Positions 35,710 to 43,860 of a stretch of DNA of 64,000 nt are shown here, piece by piece; the stretch's first letter is position 1; every line of letters starts with the position of its first letter. The stretch is from contig NZ_JBLUOA010000001.1 in NCBI RefSeq assembly GCF_048060095.1, forward strand, positions 124,001 to 188,000. The letters run 5' to 3'. The notes beneath the pieces were generated by a model. That model was given only the letters and a program-made list of their open reading frames with translations, did not search any database and was not told where the DNA came from. The DNA is from JBLUOA01 sp048060095. Lineage in GTDB: Bacteria > Pseudomonadota > Alphaproteobacteria > Rhodobacterales > Rhodobacteraceae. The translations under genes were made by a program, and so were the position numbers.

Positions 35710-35803
35710 TGAGGGACACTCCGGCGGATTTGCGTTTGCTGGCTTGTTCATTCGGCACACGCCGCCTAGGGTCCGGGCGACGTAATTGGCGGCGAGGCTT
35801 TCT

Positions 35804-36805
35804 ATGGCACGGATTCTTGTGACGGGTTCGGCGGGATTTATCGGGTTTCACACCGCGATGCGGCTGCTGGCCGAGGGGCACGAGGTCACCGGCTTCGACA
35901 ACCTTTGCGATTACTACGATCCGGCGCTGAAACACGCGCGGCAGGATATCCTGTTGCGCCAGGATGGGTTCAAAACCGTTACTAATGCACTGGAAAACCC
36001 TTCTGCGCTGCGCGATCTTTTTGCGGAGCTTCGACCGGATTATGTCATCCACCTCGCCGCGCAGGCCGGGGTCAGGTATTCGATTGAGGAGCCGCGATCC
36101 TACGTCACATCGAACCTTGTCGGCACATTCGAACTTCTTGAGGCCGCGCGCGCCTATCCGCCAAAACACATGCTGCTGGCGTCGACGTCTTCGGCCTACG
36201 GGGCCAATACTGATCTGCCCTATCAGGAACGCGATCGCGCCGACCATCAACTGTCCTTCTACGCCGCGACCAAAAAAGCGACGGAGTCGATGGCCCATTC
36301 CTATGCCCACCTTTACGGGTTGCCGCTGACCATGTTCCGGTTTTTCACTGTCTATGGACCGTGGGGCAGGCCGGATATGGCGTTGTTCAAGTTTACCAAG
36401 GCGATCCTCGAAGATCGGGAGATCGATATTTACAATCAAGGCCACCTCAGCCGTGATTTCACCTATGTCGACGACCTTGTCTTTGCGATTGACCGGCTGC
36501 TGACCGTCGTGCCGGGGTCGGGGTCGACGGTCGCGAATGACAGCCTGTCGCCAGCCGCGCCGTTTCGCGTCGTGAATATCGGTGCGGGCGATCCGACGCC
36601 GTTGATGGATTTTGTGAAAGCGCTGGAAACCGCGCTGGGCCGGGAAGCCAAGAAGAACTTCATGGACATGCAGGCCGGCGACGTGAAGGCGACCTGGGCC
36701 GATACCGCGCTGCTGAAAGCGCTGATCGGAGAGGTTCCGAACACATCTCTGCAAACCGGCGTCGATCGTTTTGTGGCCTGGTATAAGGATCACTACGCCG
36801 CCTGA
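35804..36805 (+). CDS. UDP-glucuronate 4-epimerase (NAD-dependent epimerase family)
   Basis: Starting at the ATG at 35804 the protein has 333 residues. It is an extended SDR with TGSAGFIG (7-14) for NAD, the catalytic Ser-Thr region ASTSSAYG, and Tyr153-x3-Lys157 in SFYAATKKATE. The stretch MFRFFTVYGPWGRPDMALFK is characteristic of UDP-glucuronate 4-epimerases, which make UDP-galacturonate. The product would feed capsule or LPS synthesis. The gene converges with the capsule ATPase gene, and their 3' ends overlap by 13 bp. Confidence 0.9.
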   Translation: MARILVTGSAGFIGFHTAMRLLAEGHEVTGFDNLCDYYDPALKHARQDILLRQDGFKTVTNALENPSALRDLFAELRPDYVIHLAAQAGVRYSIEEPRSYVTSNLVGTFELLEAARAYPPKHMLLASTSSAYGANTDLPYQERDRADHQLSFYAATKKATESMAHSYAHLYGLPLTMFRFFTVYGPWGRPDMALFKFTKAILEDREIDIYNQGHLSRDFTYVDDLVFAIDRLLTVVPGSGSTVANDSLSPAAPFRVVNIGAGDPTPLMDFVKALETALGREAKKNFMDMQAGDVKATWADTALLKALIGEVPNTSLQTGVDRFVAWYKDHYAA

Positions 36806-37464
36806 CCGTGAGGTTTTGAATGCCCTTCATGACGCGCAATGGCGTCACCCACGGCGTCGTAATAAGTGAGCTTTCCGTTTTCCAAGACCATGCCATGTTG
36901 GCACAGCTTGCGGATCAGGGGCATGGAGTGGCTGACGACCACCGCTCCGCTGGTTTCGAGCCTTTTTTTAAAGACCACGAGGCTTTTTTCGCGGAAGCGG
37001 AGGTCACCGACCGATGTCACCTCATCCACCAGATAGGTATCAAATTTGATCCCCATTGAGATACCGAAGGCAAGCCGTGATCGCATCCCGGCAGAGTAGG
37101 TGCGCACCGGCAGATTGAAATGCCCGCCAAGCTCTGCGAACCGCTCGACGCTTTCAAGCAATGCGGCGGTTTCGACCCCGTAAACCCGCGCGATAAACAA
37201 GGTGTTCTGCGCGCCGGTCAGGTCAGGCGAAAAACTACCCGCAAATCCCACTGGCCATGAAACACTGCCACTAATCAGGATTGAACCTGAATCCGGGTCC
37301 ATCGTGCCCGCAAGCATCCGAAGCAGGCTGGATTTGCCCGCCCCGTTTCGACCCAATAGTGCGATAGAACGGCCCGCCGGCAGATCAATTGAGATGTTGT
37401 CGGCAACACATTTGCGTTGGCCGCGTACGAGATAGGTTTTTGACAGATGTCGAAGCCGGATCAT
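36793..37464 (-). CDS. kpsT: Capsule polysaccharide export ATPase (KpsT type)
   Basis: The 223-residue ATPase has Walker A GRNGAGKSS (38-46), the short signature YSAGMRSRLAF (about 123-133) and Walker B YLVDEVTSVGD. The YSAGM signature and VDEV are typical of ABC exporters of capsule, O-antigen and teichoic acid. It is the nucleotide-binding half of a KpsMT-type transporter. The KpsE-type gene is upstream on the same strand (8 bp away). The permease partner KpsM is not in the neighbourhood. Confidence 0.88.
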   Translation of the reverse strand: MIRLRHLSKTYLVRGQRKCVADNISIDLPAGRSIALLGRNGAGKSSLLRMLAGTMDPDSGSILISGSVSWPVGFAGSFSPDLTGAQNTLFIARVYGVETAALLESVERFAELGGHFNLPVRTYSAGMRSRLAFGISMGIKFDTYLVDEVTSVGDLRFREKSLVVFKKRLETSGAVVVSHSMPLIRKLCQHGMVLENGKLTYYDAVGDAIARHEGHSKPHGQAA

Positions 37465-37472
37465 TGAACCCC

Positions 37473-38675
37473 TCAGCGTCGGTCGCGGATGCTGTAGAAG
37501 ATCAGCATCGCCGTGGCCCAGCCAACGAACAGAAACAGGCTGATCGTCGCGAGCAGCGTGATCCGTTTCGGATATTCGGCGCGTTCGGCCAGTGTAGGCT
37601 CTACAAATGCGGCGAGGTAACGGGATTGGCGCTGGGCCTCCGCCTGCGCGGCATCATGGGCGGCAAGCGCCGAAACGTAAGCGCTTTCAGCGAATTCCAG
37701 ATCAACGGCGAGGCTTTCATAATCGCCAACCACGGTCGCATAAGCGCTATCATCCTCGCCGTCGCCGCGGCTGAATTGGTTGCGTTCCTCGCGTATCCGC
37801 CCTTCGATCACGGCGATCCGGCGTTCGGCCTGTTTGACGCGCGTATCGGTCGGCAGCGTGTTTTCAAGCAGGATGTCATGTTCGATCAGCGCGGTCGCCA
37901 ACTGACTTTGCAGATTGTTCAATAGCCCCATCCGCCCCTGAAGATCGGCGTCGGGGTCGACGATTTGCGTGCGGATGCGAAAGTTTGTCATCGCCAGCCG
38001 CGCGGCTTTAAGACGGGCAAGGGCGGCTTCAAGCTCCTCCCGCGCGTAGCGGGTCGCGTCATCGCGGGCGATGGCAGACAGACGGTTTATCATCGCGGAG
38101 CTTTCGTCGAACACGGCGGTCGCGATTTGCTGCGCATCCTGTGGCGTGAAGGCCGTCACCCGAATCTCAATCAACTTGCTGCCGGAGTCGTAGTAAACCT
38201 TCACGATATCGCGCCAGTGATCGACCAGATCCTCAATCGTAGGATCGGCTCCAAGGGCAAAAATTGGGTCCTTTGGGGCGGAATAGAGACTATTCAGATC
38301 AACGATGGCGTCGATTTTCCGCACCATCTGTTGGCTTTGGATATATTCGTAAAGGATGTCCGTATCCGACGTGCTGCTGCCCGAAAGGTCGGTGATTCCC
38401 CCCAAAAGTTCGACGGCCGATCCGGTTTCTTCCGTCCGCACAGCGAATCCGACGCGCGACGCGTATTGATCCTTGGCGACCAAGAAAAGGTAGGCTCCTG
38501 ACGCCGCTATGGGCAGTAGAACCAGAAAAACAAAGCTCGCGATAAGACCGATATGCCGCCGCCGCAGCCGCGCTGGCGGGGCAAGGCCGCTGTCTTCGAG
38601 TATTTGATCGTGCGCGTGGTCTTTCAAATCGTCACCTTCTGGCAAGTGCCACGCAATCAGAGTCCGCGCTGGCAC
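37473..38675 (-). CDS. kpsE: Capsule export inner-membrane protein (KpsE/Wzz type)
   Basis: The 400-residue frame has a soluble N-terminus, a first membrane segment (IGLIASFVFLVLLPIAASGA, about residues 40-60), a long periplasmic coiled-coil part and a last membrane segment (LLATISLFLFVGWATAMLIF). This is the polysaccharide co-polymerase/KpsE plan. The periplasmic start YASRVGFAVRTEE matches the family. The start is uncertain: a GTG at 38675 opens the frame, while a TTG at 38627 has AGAAGG at good spacing. A perfect TTAA-N7-TTAA box lies 23 bp upstream of 38675. Confidence 0.83.
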   Translation of the reverse strand: MPARTLIAWHLPEGDDLKDHAHDQILEDSGLAPPARLRRRHIGLIASFVFLVLLPIAASGAYLFLVAKDQYASRVGFAVRTEETGSAVELLGGITDLSGSSTSDTDILYEYIQSQQMVRKIDAIVDLNSLYSAPKDPIFALGADPTIEDLVDHWRDIVKVYYDSGSKLIEIRVTAFTPQDAQQIATAVFDESSAMINRLSAIARDDATRYAREELEAALARLKAARLAMTNFRIRTQIVDPDADLQGRMGLLNNLQSQLATALIEHDILLENTLPTDTRVKQAERRIAVIEGRIREERNQFSRGDGEDDSAYATVVGDYESLAVDLEFAESAYVSALAAHDAAQAEAQRQSRYLAAFVEPTLAERAEYPKRITLLATISLFLFVGWATAMLIFYSIRDRR

Positions 38676-38697
38676 CGCTATCTCTGCGCAAAGACCG

Positions 38698-38712
38698 TTA
38701 AACCCGACTTAA
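38698..38712. promoter_or_regulatory. CtrA-type box between kpsE and motB
   Basis: TTAA-ACCCGAC-TTAA is a perfect match to the alphaproteobacterial CtrA consensus TTAA-N7-TTAA. It lies 90 bp upstream of motB and 23 bp upstream of the divergent kpsE frame. CtrA is known to control flagellar genes in Rhodobacterales. Confidence 0.6.
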
Positions 38713-38802
38713 TACGGGCCAGATCATCCGATCATTGCCGATTAATCGACCATTCAGATTCGGCTGCTAGGACAGAGTTCGGGTGAACAAATAGGTGGTG
38801 GG

Positions 38803-39624
38803 ATGAGTGCGAAGTCAAACGCGCCCATAATCATCAAGAGGAAGAAAATCGTTAGCAGCGATGGCCACCACGGTGGCGCTTGGAAGGTCGCATATGCGGA
38901 CTTTGTCACTGCGATGATGGCCTTCTTCATGTTGATGTGGCTTTTGAATGCGACGACGGAAAAACAACGCAAAGGGATAGCGGATTACTTTAGTCCGACC
39001 ATTCCGGTGAACCGGATTTCCGGGGGCGGGGATGGCTCTTTTGGCGGGGATAGTGTCTTTTCAGATGAAACCCTATCGCAGAACGGCGCTGGCCGAACGG
39101 GCGGATATCCCGCACCGATGGATGCGACGCAATCGACCAGTTCCGGGGGCAAGGCCGCCGATCCGTTGCAAGAAGTTGCTGATATGCTGTCAGGTCGCGG
39201 CGGTGAAAGCGCGTTGCCGGACGAAACTCTACGGCACATCGTAACGCGCGTGACGGATGAGGGGCTGATTATCGAAGTGTTCGATACCGGCGATACACCG
39301 CTTTTTGCCGATGGCGGGGCCGTTCCAACCCGCACGATGGTGGTGATCGCCGACGTGCTGGTTGATGTCTTTGCCACCGTCAACAATGAAGTGGCGGTGA
39401 ACGGCCACATCCGGTCCCACCCGATCGTTCTCAACGAAAACCCGGTTTGGGATCTGTCGACCGCCCGCGCGGATCGGGTTCGGACGCTGCTTGAAACGGC
39501 TGGTCTGCCGGGTCGACGTATCCAGCGCGTGACGGGCTTTGCGGATCGTAAACCAGCGTCAGACAACCCGATGTCGGTGCGCAACAACCGGCTGGAGCTG
39601 GTTCTGCTGCGGGCGGAGCCCTAG
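38803..39624 (+). CDS. motB: Flagellar motor stator protein MotB
   Basis: The 273-residue protein has a basic N-terminus, then a single membrane segment (AWKVAYADFVTAMMAFFMLM, about 26-48) with Asp33 as the proton-binding residue, as in all MotB proteins. A low-complexity linker follows. The C-terminal OmpA-like peptidoglycan-binding domain contains VAVNGHIRSHP, LSTARADRVRTLLE and RNNRLELVL. The partner MotA is not adjacent. flgE follows 97 bp downstream, an order known from roseobacter flagellar clusters. Confidence 0.9.
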   Translation: MSAKSNAPIIIKRKKIVSSDGHHGGAWKVAYADFVTAMMAFFMLMWLLNATTEKQRKGIADYFSPTIPVNRISGGGDGSFGGDSVFSDETLSQNGAGRTGGYPAPMDATQSTSSGGKAADPLQEVADMLSGRGGESALPDETLRHIVTRVTDEGLIIEVFDTGDTPLFADGGAVPTRTMVVIADVLVDVFATVNNEVAVNGHIRSHPIVLNENPVWDLSTARADRVRTLLETAGLPGRRIQRVTGFADRKPASDNPMSVRNNRLELVLLRAEP

Positions 39625-39649
39625 AAAGGTTTTGATCGCATTTTAGATG

Positions 39650-39664
39650 TTAGCGCGCTGTTAA
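39650..39664 (+). promoter_or_regulatory. CtrA-type box upstream of flgE
   Basis: TTAG-CGCGCTG-TTAA differs from TTAA-N7-TTAA at one base and lies 57 bp before the flgE start. Confidence 0.45.
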
Positions 39665-39721
39665 GTGGTCATCTGCAAGGCTGAGTCCAATTCAAGGACT
39701 GATGCAGCAGAAAGGCGCACC

Positions 39722-41206
39722 ATGACCATTTCTTCTTCGCTGAACGCCGGGGTCGCGGGTTTGAACGCGAACGCAACGCGGCTCGCCACGATTTCCGACA
39801 ATATCGCGAATTCGGGAACCTATGGATACAAACGGGCGGAGGCTGATTTCGAATCGTTCGTGATCACGCAATCCGCCGGGGCGGGCGTCTATTCCGCCGG
39901 GGGCGTGCGCGCCCAAACCAACCGATTGATCGAAGAGCGCGGCGCACTCGTTTCAACCGACAACGCGATGGATATCGCCGTCGCCGGGCGGGGCATGTTG
40001 CCAGTCACGGCTGAGGTCGCGATGGGCAATATGACGGGCGACCAACCCCTGCTTATGACGACGACCGGATCGTTTCATACGGACTCCAACGGCATACTAA
40101 AAACGGAAAGCGGCTTGGTGCTTCTAGGTTGGCCGGCAGGGGCGGATGGCTCCATCGCTTCTTACCCGCGCGACACGATCTCGGGGTTGGAGCCGGTGCA
40201 GATCAACGCCAACCAATCCGCTGGCGACCCAACGACCGAGATTAACCTTGGCGTCAATCTGCCCGCAACCGAGGCGACGGATGGCGGCAATGGTACCGCA
40301 CTGCCGCTTTCGGTGGAGTATTTCGGAAACCTCGGCACGTCAGAAACGCTCGACATCACCTTCACGCCAACCTATCCGACATCCGGCACGCCAAACGAAT
40401 GGTCGATGGTGATTACGGATTCGGCGCAGGGCGGCGCATCAATCGGCGAATACACACTCACCTTCAATGCCAGCCGGGGGAATGGCGGGACTTTGCAGCA
40501 GGTCGATCGAATCTCGGGCGGGACGTATGATGCCGCGACGGGAACCCTTGATCTGGCAGTTGCGGGTGGGCCGCTGACGATGGCGATTGGGCAGGTTGGC
40601 GATACGAACGGGCTGACGCAATTGTCCGACAACTTTGCGCCAACCTCGATCACGAAGAACGGGTCCCCGGTCGGAAACCTGTCATCGGTCGAGATCGATG
40701 GCGACGGCATGATCACCGCGACCTACGACACCGGATTCGTCCGCGATCTATATCAGGTGCCACTGGTGGACGTTCCCAGCCCCAACGGCCTGATCGCGCT
40801 GAACAACCAAGCCTATCAGGTGTCGCCCAGCAGCGGGTCGTTCTTCCTTTGGGATGCGGGCGATGGCCCGACCGGTGCCGTCGCCGGGTATTCGCGTGAA
40901 GGGTCGACGACCGATGTTGCGGGTGAACTCACCGCGCTCATCCAGACGCAGCGCGCCTATTCGTCGAACGCAAAGGTCATCCAGACGGTCGCGTTGTCCT
41001 TGGCGGATGCAACCGACTTACCGGTGGAAATTTCGCTTTGGGTTTTTTCAAGCCCGCTATTGATTGTCTTCAAAGTTTGCAGCGCGACCATCGCGCTGTT
41101 GTTGGTCAGAATGCTTGACATGATTTCGTGTCCTAAATTCATGCGACGCTTTTGCGCCGGGTTACAGGATGTGCCACCAAAGTGGCCAAGTTCGATGTCA
41201 TTCTGA
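39722..41206 (+). CDS. flgE: Flagellar hook protein FlgE, C-terminus replaced by antisense flagellin sequence
   Basis: The start is the ATG at 39722 (MTISSSLNAGVAGLNANATR), the conserved rod-type N-terminus of FlgE; an earlier in-frame start is not supported. The frame encodes 494 residues. About the first 422 are FlgE, including SDNIANSGTYGYKRAEADF and the C-terminal D0 part EGSTTDVAGELTALIQTQRAYSSNAKVIQT. Normal FlgE ends 10-15 residues later with a helix like ADEMLQETTNLKR. Here the frame continues for about 72 residues that are antisense to a flagellin N-terminus and its leader, with a hydrophobic stretch LWVFSSPLLIVFKVC. The product probably would not assemble into a hook. Confidence 0.85.
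   Translation: MTISSSLNAGVAGLNANATRLATISDNIANSGTYGYKRAEADFESFVITQSAGAGVYSAGGVRAQTNRLIEERGALVSTDNAMDIAVAGRGMLPVTAEVAMGNMTGDQPLLMTTTGSFHTDSNGILKTESGLVLLGWPAGADGSIASYPRDTISGLEPVQINANQSAGDPTTEINLGVNLPATEATDGGNGTALPLSVEYFGNLGTSETLDITFTPTYPTSGTPNEWSMVITDSAQGGASIGEYTLTFNASRGNGGTLQQVDRISGGTYDAATGTLDLAVAGGPLTMAIGQVGDTNGLTQLSDNFAPTSITKNGSPVGNLSSVEIDGDGMITATYDTGFVRDLYQVPLVDVPSPNGLIALNNQAYQVSPSSGSFFLWDAGDGPTGAVAGYSREGSTTDVAGELTALIQTQRAYSSNAKVIQTVALSLADATDLPVEISLWVFSSPLLIVFKVCSATIALLLVRMLDMISCPKFMRRFCAGLQDVPPKWPSSMSF
40981..41121 (-). pseudogene. fliC: Flagellin N-terminal fragment, truncated at the flgE junction
   Basis: Read on the minus strand, 41121 opens MSSILTNNSAMVALQTLKTI and continues to STGKSVASAKDNATVW, a textbook flagellin D0/D1 N-terminus. 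AGGACA is a ribosome-binding site at good spacing. After 47 residues the homology stops at 40981, where the sequence turns into antisense flgE, and the frame ends at 40957. The remaining roughly 200 or more residues of flagellin, including the C-terminal half of D0/D1, are missing. The break coincides to within a few bases with the loss of the flgE 3' end. Confidence 0.85.
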
Positions 41207-41281
41207 CATTGCGTCGCCCGGCGTTTTGGGCCGAAGCTGCGCCATCTCTTTACGATGCCTGATCAATCTGTCCGGGAATTG

Positions 41282-41296
41282 CTAACGCCGCCCTAA
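41282..41296 (-). promoter_or_regulatory. CtrA-like box upstream of the flagellin fragment
   Basis: On the minus strand TTAG-GGCGGCG-TTAG has the N7 spacing of CtrA sites with one mismatch per half. It lies about 160 bp before the flagellin ATG in the gap 41122-41340. Confidence 0.35.
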
Positions 41297-41340
41297 GCGC
41301 AGAATCCAAAGTCATTCGCATTTGAATCAGTCGGAGAGCT

Positions 41341-41688
41341 TTACGCCTTTTTCTCAACCCGCGGAGCGCCACCGGTGCCAAGCGCCGTTTTCCCGCCCGA
41401 TTGGGTATAGGTGTTCAGGCCGGTGCCGCCCTCGCGAAGCTCTTCAATCCGCGCCATGGCGCGCCGCAATCCGGCCATCGCGCTGCTTAGCAACTGTTCG
41501 TTGCGCTGCGCTTTTGCGCGCAGCCGCTTTAGATCGTCGGGGTGAATTTCCGCAAAATTGGTTGAGTCCAGCAACCTTTCCTTTTGCGCAACCAGCCTGC
41601 TTACATCCTCAAGCCGCCCGGCCAGAATCGCCTCGCGCTCGGCCTCAAGCACGGCGTCGATATCGTGCAATGCCATCTCAGCGGTCAT
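41341..41688 (-). CDS. FlgN-like flagellar chaperone (tentative)
   Basis: The 115-residue helical, charged protein starts MTAEMALHDIDAVLEAEREA and has GRLEDVSRLVAQKERLLD and LKRLRAKAQRNEQLLSSAMAG, followed by a flexible polar tail. The pattern of a dimeric helical bundle with an early E-R-x-A-L-x-x-G fits FlgN-type chaperones for hook-associated proteins, but the sequence is short and divergent. It overlaps the FlgJ-like gene by 11 bp and precedes the flagellin fragment on the same strand, which supports a flagellar role. Confidence 0.6.
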   Translation of the reverse strand: MTAEMALHDIDAVLEAEREAILAGRLEDVSRLVAQKERLLDSTNFAEIHPDDLKRLRAKAQRNEQLLSSAMAGLRRAMARIEELREGGTGLNTYTQSGGKTALGTGGAPRVEKKA

Positions 41689-41965
41689 GTGTTCGTTCCT
41701 TCAGCGATTCAAAGATGCTTTCAGCAAGGCCGATTCCGCCGCGCTTCACCATTTCCTCGACCTGCGCTTGCCTGAGGAAAGAGCCGAACTGTTCTTCCCC
41801 AACGCCGCCACCGAAGCTTTCGCGGGGTGTGCCGAATCCAGCGGATTTCAGCATTTCGGCAAGGAAACTGGCCTCAAGCGCTTCAGCGGTTTCGCGCAGT
41901 CGGGCGTCGGTCGGCGCCGCCAATTGCGGCGGGTGGTTGGTGGAAACGGCGGTGATGTCGGGCAT
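41678..41965 (-). CDS. flgJ: FlgJ-like rod-binding protein
   Basis: The start at 41965 (MPDITAV) has GGAG at good spacing; a start five codons earlier is less likely. The 95-residue protein matches the rod-binding N-terminal domain of FlgJ: RLRETAEALEASFLAEMLKS, GGGVGEEQFGSFL and GGIGLAESIFESL. The muramidase domain of enterobacterial FlgJ is absent, as is usual in alphaproteobacteria. It is divergent from fliK. Confidence 0.8.
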   Translation of the reverse strand: MPDITAVSTNHPPQLAAPTDARLRETAEALEASFLAEMLKSAGFGTPRESFGGGVGEEQFGSFLRQAQVEEMVKRGGIGLAESIFESLKERTHDR

Positions 41966-42071
41966 AATCGATCGCTCCAATTGAATGCACTTTCGGTGAG
42001 GTTGGCCGAATTCGGTAAAGAACCGGTAATCAACTGGCGGTTAGGGTCAGGCAAACGGAAGAACTCCGAGG

Positions 42072-43166
42072 ATGAGGATGTCAGCGACGCAGATTTTGCC
42101 GCAACCGGTCGGGCCACGACCACCAGTCGCGCCGGGGAAGGATGGGACGTCGAAGGCCGGTCCCGATTCTGTGCCGGGATCGGAGGTGTTTTCGGTGGAT
42201 GAGGGGAGTGTTGAGCCGTCGGTTGATACCGATTTGAGCATCGGCCAGCCCCCGCCTGATCTCACGACTAAAGTGGCGCCGAAGGTGAAGGGGTTGGAAC
42301 ACGCCTTAGCTGGCAGTTTGTATCCGCAGGGCGACATTGTTGCTGTTCCCGATGGTGAGGCACCCGGGTCGAAATCGGCTGTTGGGGGGCCGGAGGGTGC
42401 GACCCCGGAGCAACCCACTCGCCAATCTAAACCACCTGTTCAGACTCAAGTTGTCCCACAGCTGGTTGCTGCCCAGACCCTTGCAAAAAATGTTCCTCCA
42501 ATGGCTGGGGCGAAGCAACGCGGCGCAGACGCGTCTGACCGTTCCGATCACGTTGATGTCCCGAGGGGTAAGGTTTTGCCGGATGCCCGCGCCACGCAAG
42601 CCGCACCGGATCAAATATCCCTGCCGCCCATCCCCGATCATGGCCCCGCGCTGGCGCTTTCAGGTGGGGAAGCAGGCCAGCCGGACCGGCCGCTCACAAC
42701 AGACTTCGGGGCGGCAGAGCGTGTCCATATTCATACCGAAACCACATCGCCGCCTATGCGCAGCGATCCAGTCCAGCGGCCGACGATCCCTCAGGCAGTT
42801 CTGCAGCAGCTAGCCAACGCATCTAACATGCATGCCGGTCAACCGGTTGAACTGACCTTGTCGCCAGAGGAACTGGGCCGGGTGAGACTATCACTTCATA
42901 CGTCAGACGGTGGGATCACCGTGTCGATTCTGACCGAACGGCCCGAGACGGGCGATTTGCTCCGACGGAACATTGACCTTCTCGCGCAGGAATTTGGAGA
43001 GATTGGGTATTCCGAAGTTACATTCCAGTTCGGTCAGAGAGATCAGTCGCCCGATCAATCTGAAATGCCTTCGGAGGAGGGGGATATACCCCTTGAACCG
43101 CTGCAAACGGACGCTGTCGTGACGTTGACAATCGATCAGCCGGACAGGCTCGATCTTAGGCTTTGA
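42072..43166 (+). CDS. fliK: Flagellar hook-length control protein FliK
   Basis: The 364-residue protein has a long Pro/Gly/Ala/Asp-rich, poorly structured N-terminal part (about 1-240) that acts as the ruler in FliK proteins. The C-terminal Flg_hook domain has QPVELTLSPEELGRVRLSLH, GGITVSILTERPETGDLLRR and QEFGEIGYSEVTFQF (about 255-330). It is followed 10 bp later by flgD, a common pairing. The two ATGs at 42072 and 42078 are both possible starts. Confidence 0.88.
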   Translation: MRMSATQILPQPVGPRPPVAPGKDGTSKAGPDSVPGSEVFSVDEGSVEPSVDTDLSIGQPPPDLTTKVAPKVKGLEHALAGSLYPQGDIVAVPDGEAPGSKSAVGGPEGATPEQPTRQSKPPVQTQVVPQLVAAQTLAKNVPPMAGAKQRGADASDRSDHVDVPRGKVLPDARATQAAPDQISLPPIPDHGPALALSGGEAGQPDRPLTTDFGAAERVHIHTETTSPPMRSDPVQRPTIPQAVLQQLANASNMHAGQPVELTLSPEELGRVRLSLHTSDGGITVSILTERPETGDLLRRNIDLLAQEFGEIGYSEVTFQFGQRDQSPDQSEMPSEEGDIPLEPLQTDAVVTLTIDQPDRLDLRL

Positions 43167-43176
43167 AGGAAAAAAG

Positions 43177-43848
43177 ATGGATGTGACTCAGGCCACCGCA
43201 ACGGCACCGAAACCGGTGGATTCCCCGAAAACGCAAAGTGCCGCGGCGATCAATTCGGATTTTGAAACCTTTCTGAAAATGCTGACTGCGCAGATTCAGA
43301 ACCAAGACCCGCTGAATCCGATGCAGTCGCAGGATTTCGCCGTGCAACTCGCCACGTTTTCGGGGGTGGAGCAGCAGGTCCGCACGAACGATCTTTTACA
43401 AGGAATGGGCGCGCAGATGGGGCTTTCCGGGTTGTCGCAGATGGCCTCTTGGGTCGGGATGGAGGCACGGGCCGCCGCGCCCACGCAATTTGATGGCACC
43501 CCGATTGAGCTGACCCCCAAGCCAGCCGCCAACGCGGATGCCGCCCAACTGGTCGTGCGAAACGCTGCTGGGGATGAGGTGCAGCGGTTCGATATTCCGG
43601 TGACCGATGATCCAATCAACTGGGCTGGTGTCGGGGATGACGGAACCCCGGTGCCGAGTGGTGCCTATAGTTTTGAGGTTGAGAGTTATTCAGGGACAGA
43701 AGCCTTGGGAACAACGCCGATTGAAACCTACGCGCGCATCACCGAGGCGCGGAGCGAAAACGGACAGACGGTGTTTGTTCTGGACAGCGGCGCTAAGGTT
43801 GAGGCGGATGACATCACAGCGCTGCGGGAGCCGGACGGGTCAGGCTGA
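43177..43848 (+). CDS. flgD: Flagellar hook capping protein FlgD
   Basis: The 223-residue protein has the FlgD signature FLKMLTAQIQNQDPLNPMQS followed by FAVQLATFSGVEQQVRTNDL in the N-terminal 70 residues. Then come a Tudor-like and an FNIII-like domain (GVGDDGTPVPSGAYSFEVES). It caps the growing hook and guides FlgE assembly. It is the last flagellar gene before the housekeeping block. AAGGAAAAAAG is its ribosome-binding site. Confidence 0.92.
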   Translation: MDVTQATATAPKPVDSPKTQSAAAINSDFETFLKMLTAQIQNQDPLNPMQSQDFAVQLATFSGVEQQVRTNDLLQGMGAQMGLSGLSQMASWVGMEARAAAPTQFDGTPIELTPKPAANADAAQLVVRNAAGDEVQRFDIPVTDDPINWAGVGDDGTPVPSGAYSFEVESYSGTEALGTTPIETYARITEARSENGQTVFVLDSGAKVEADDITALREPDGSG

Positions 43849-43860
43849 TACGCTCACCCC

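Noticed and set aside
41122..41160. Sigma-54 promoter for the flagellin fragment (TGGCAC on the minus strand)
   Set aside because: The GC element at the required spacing is absent.
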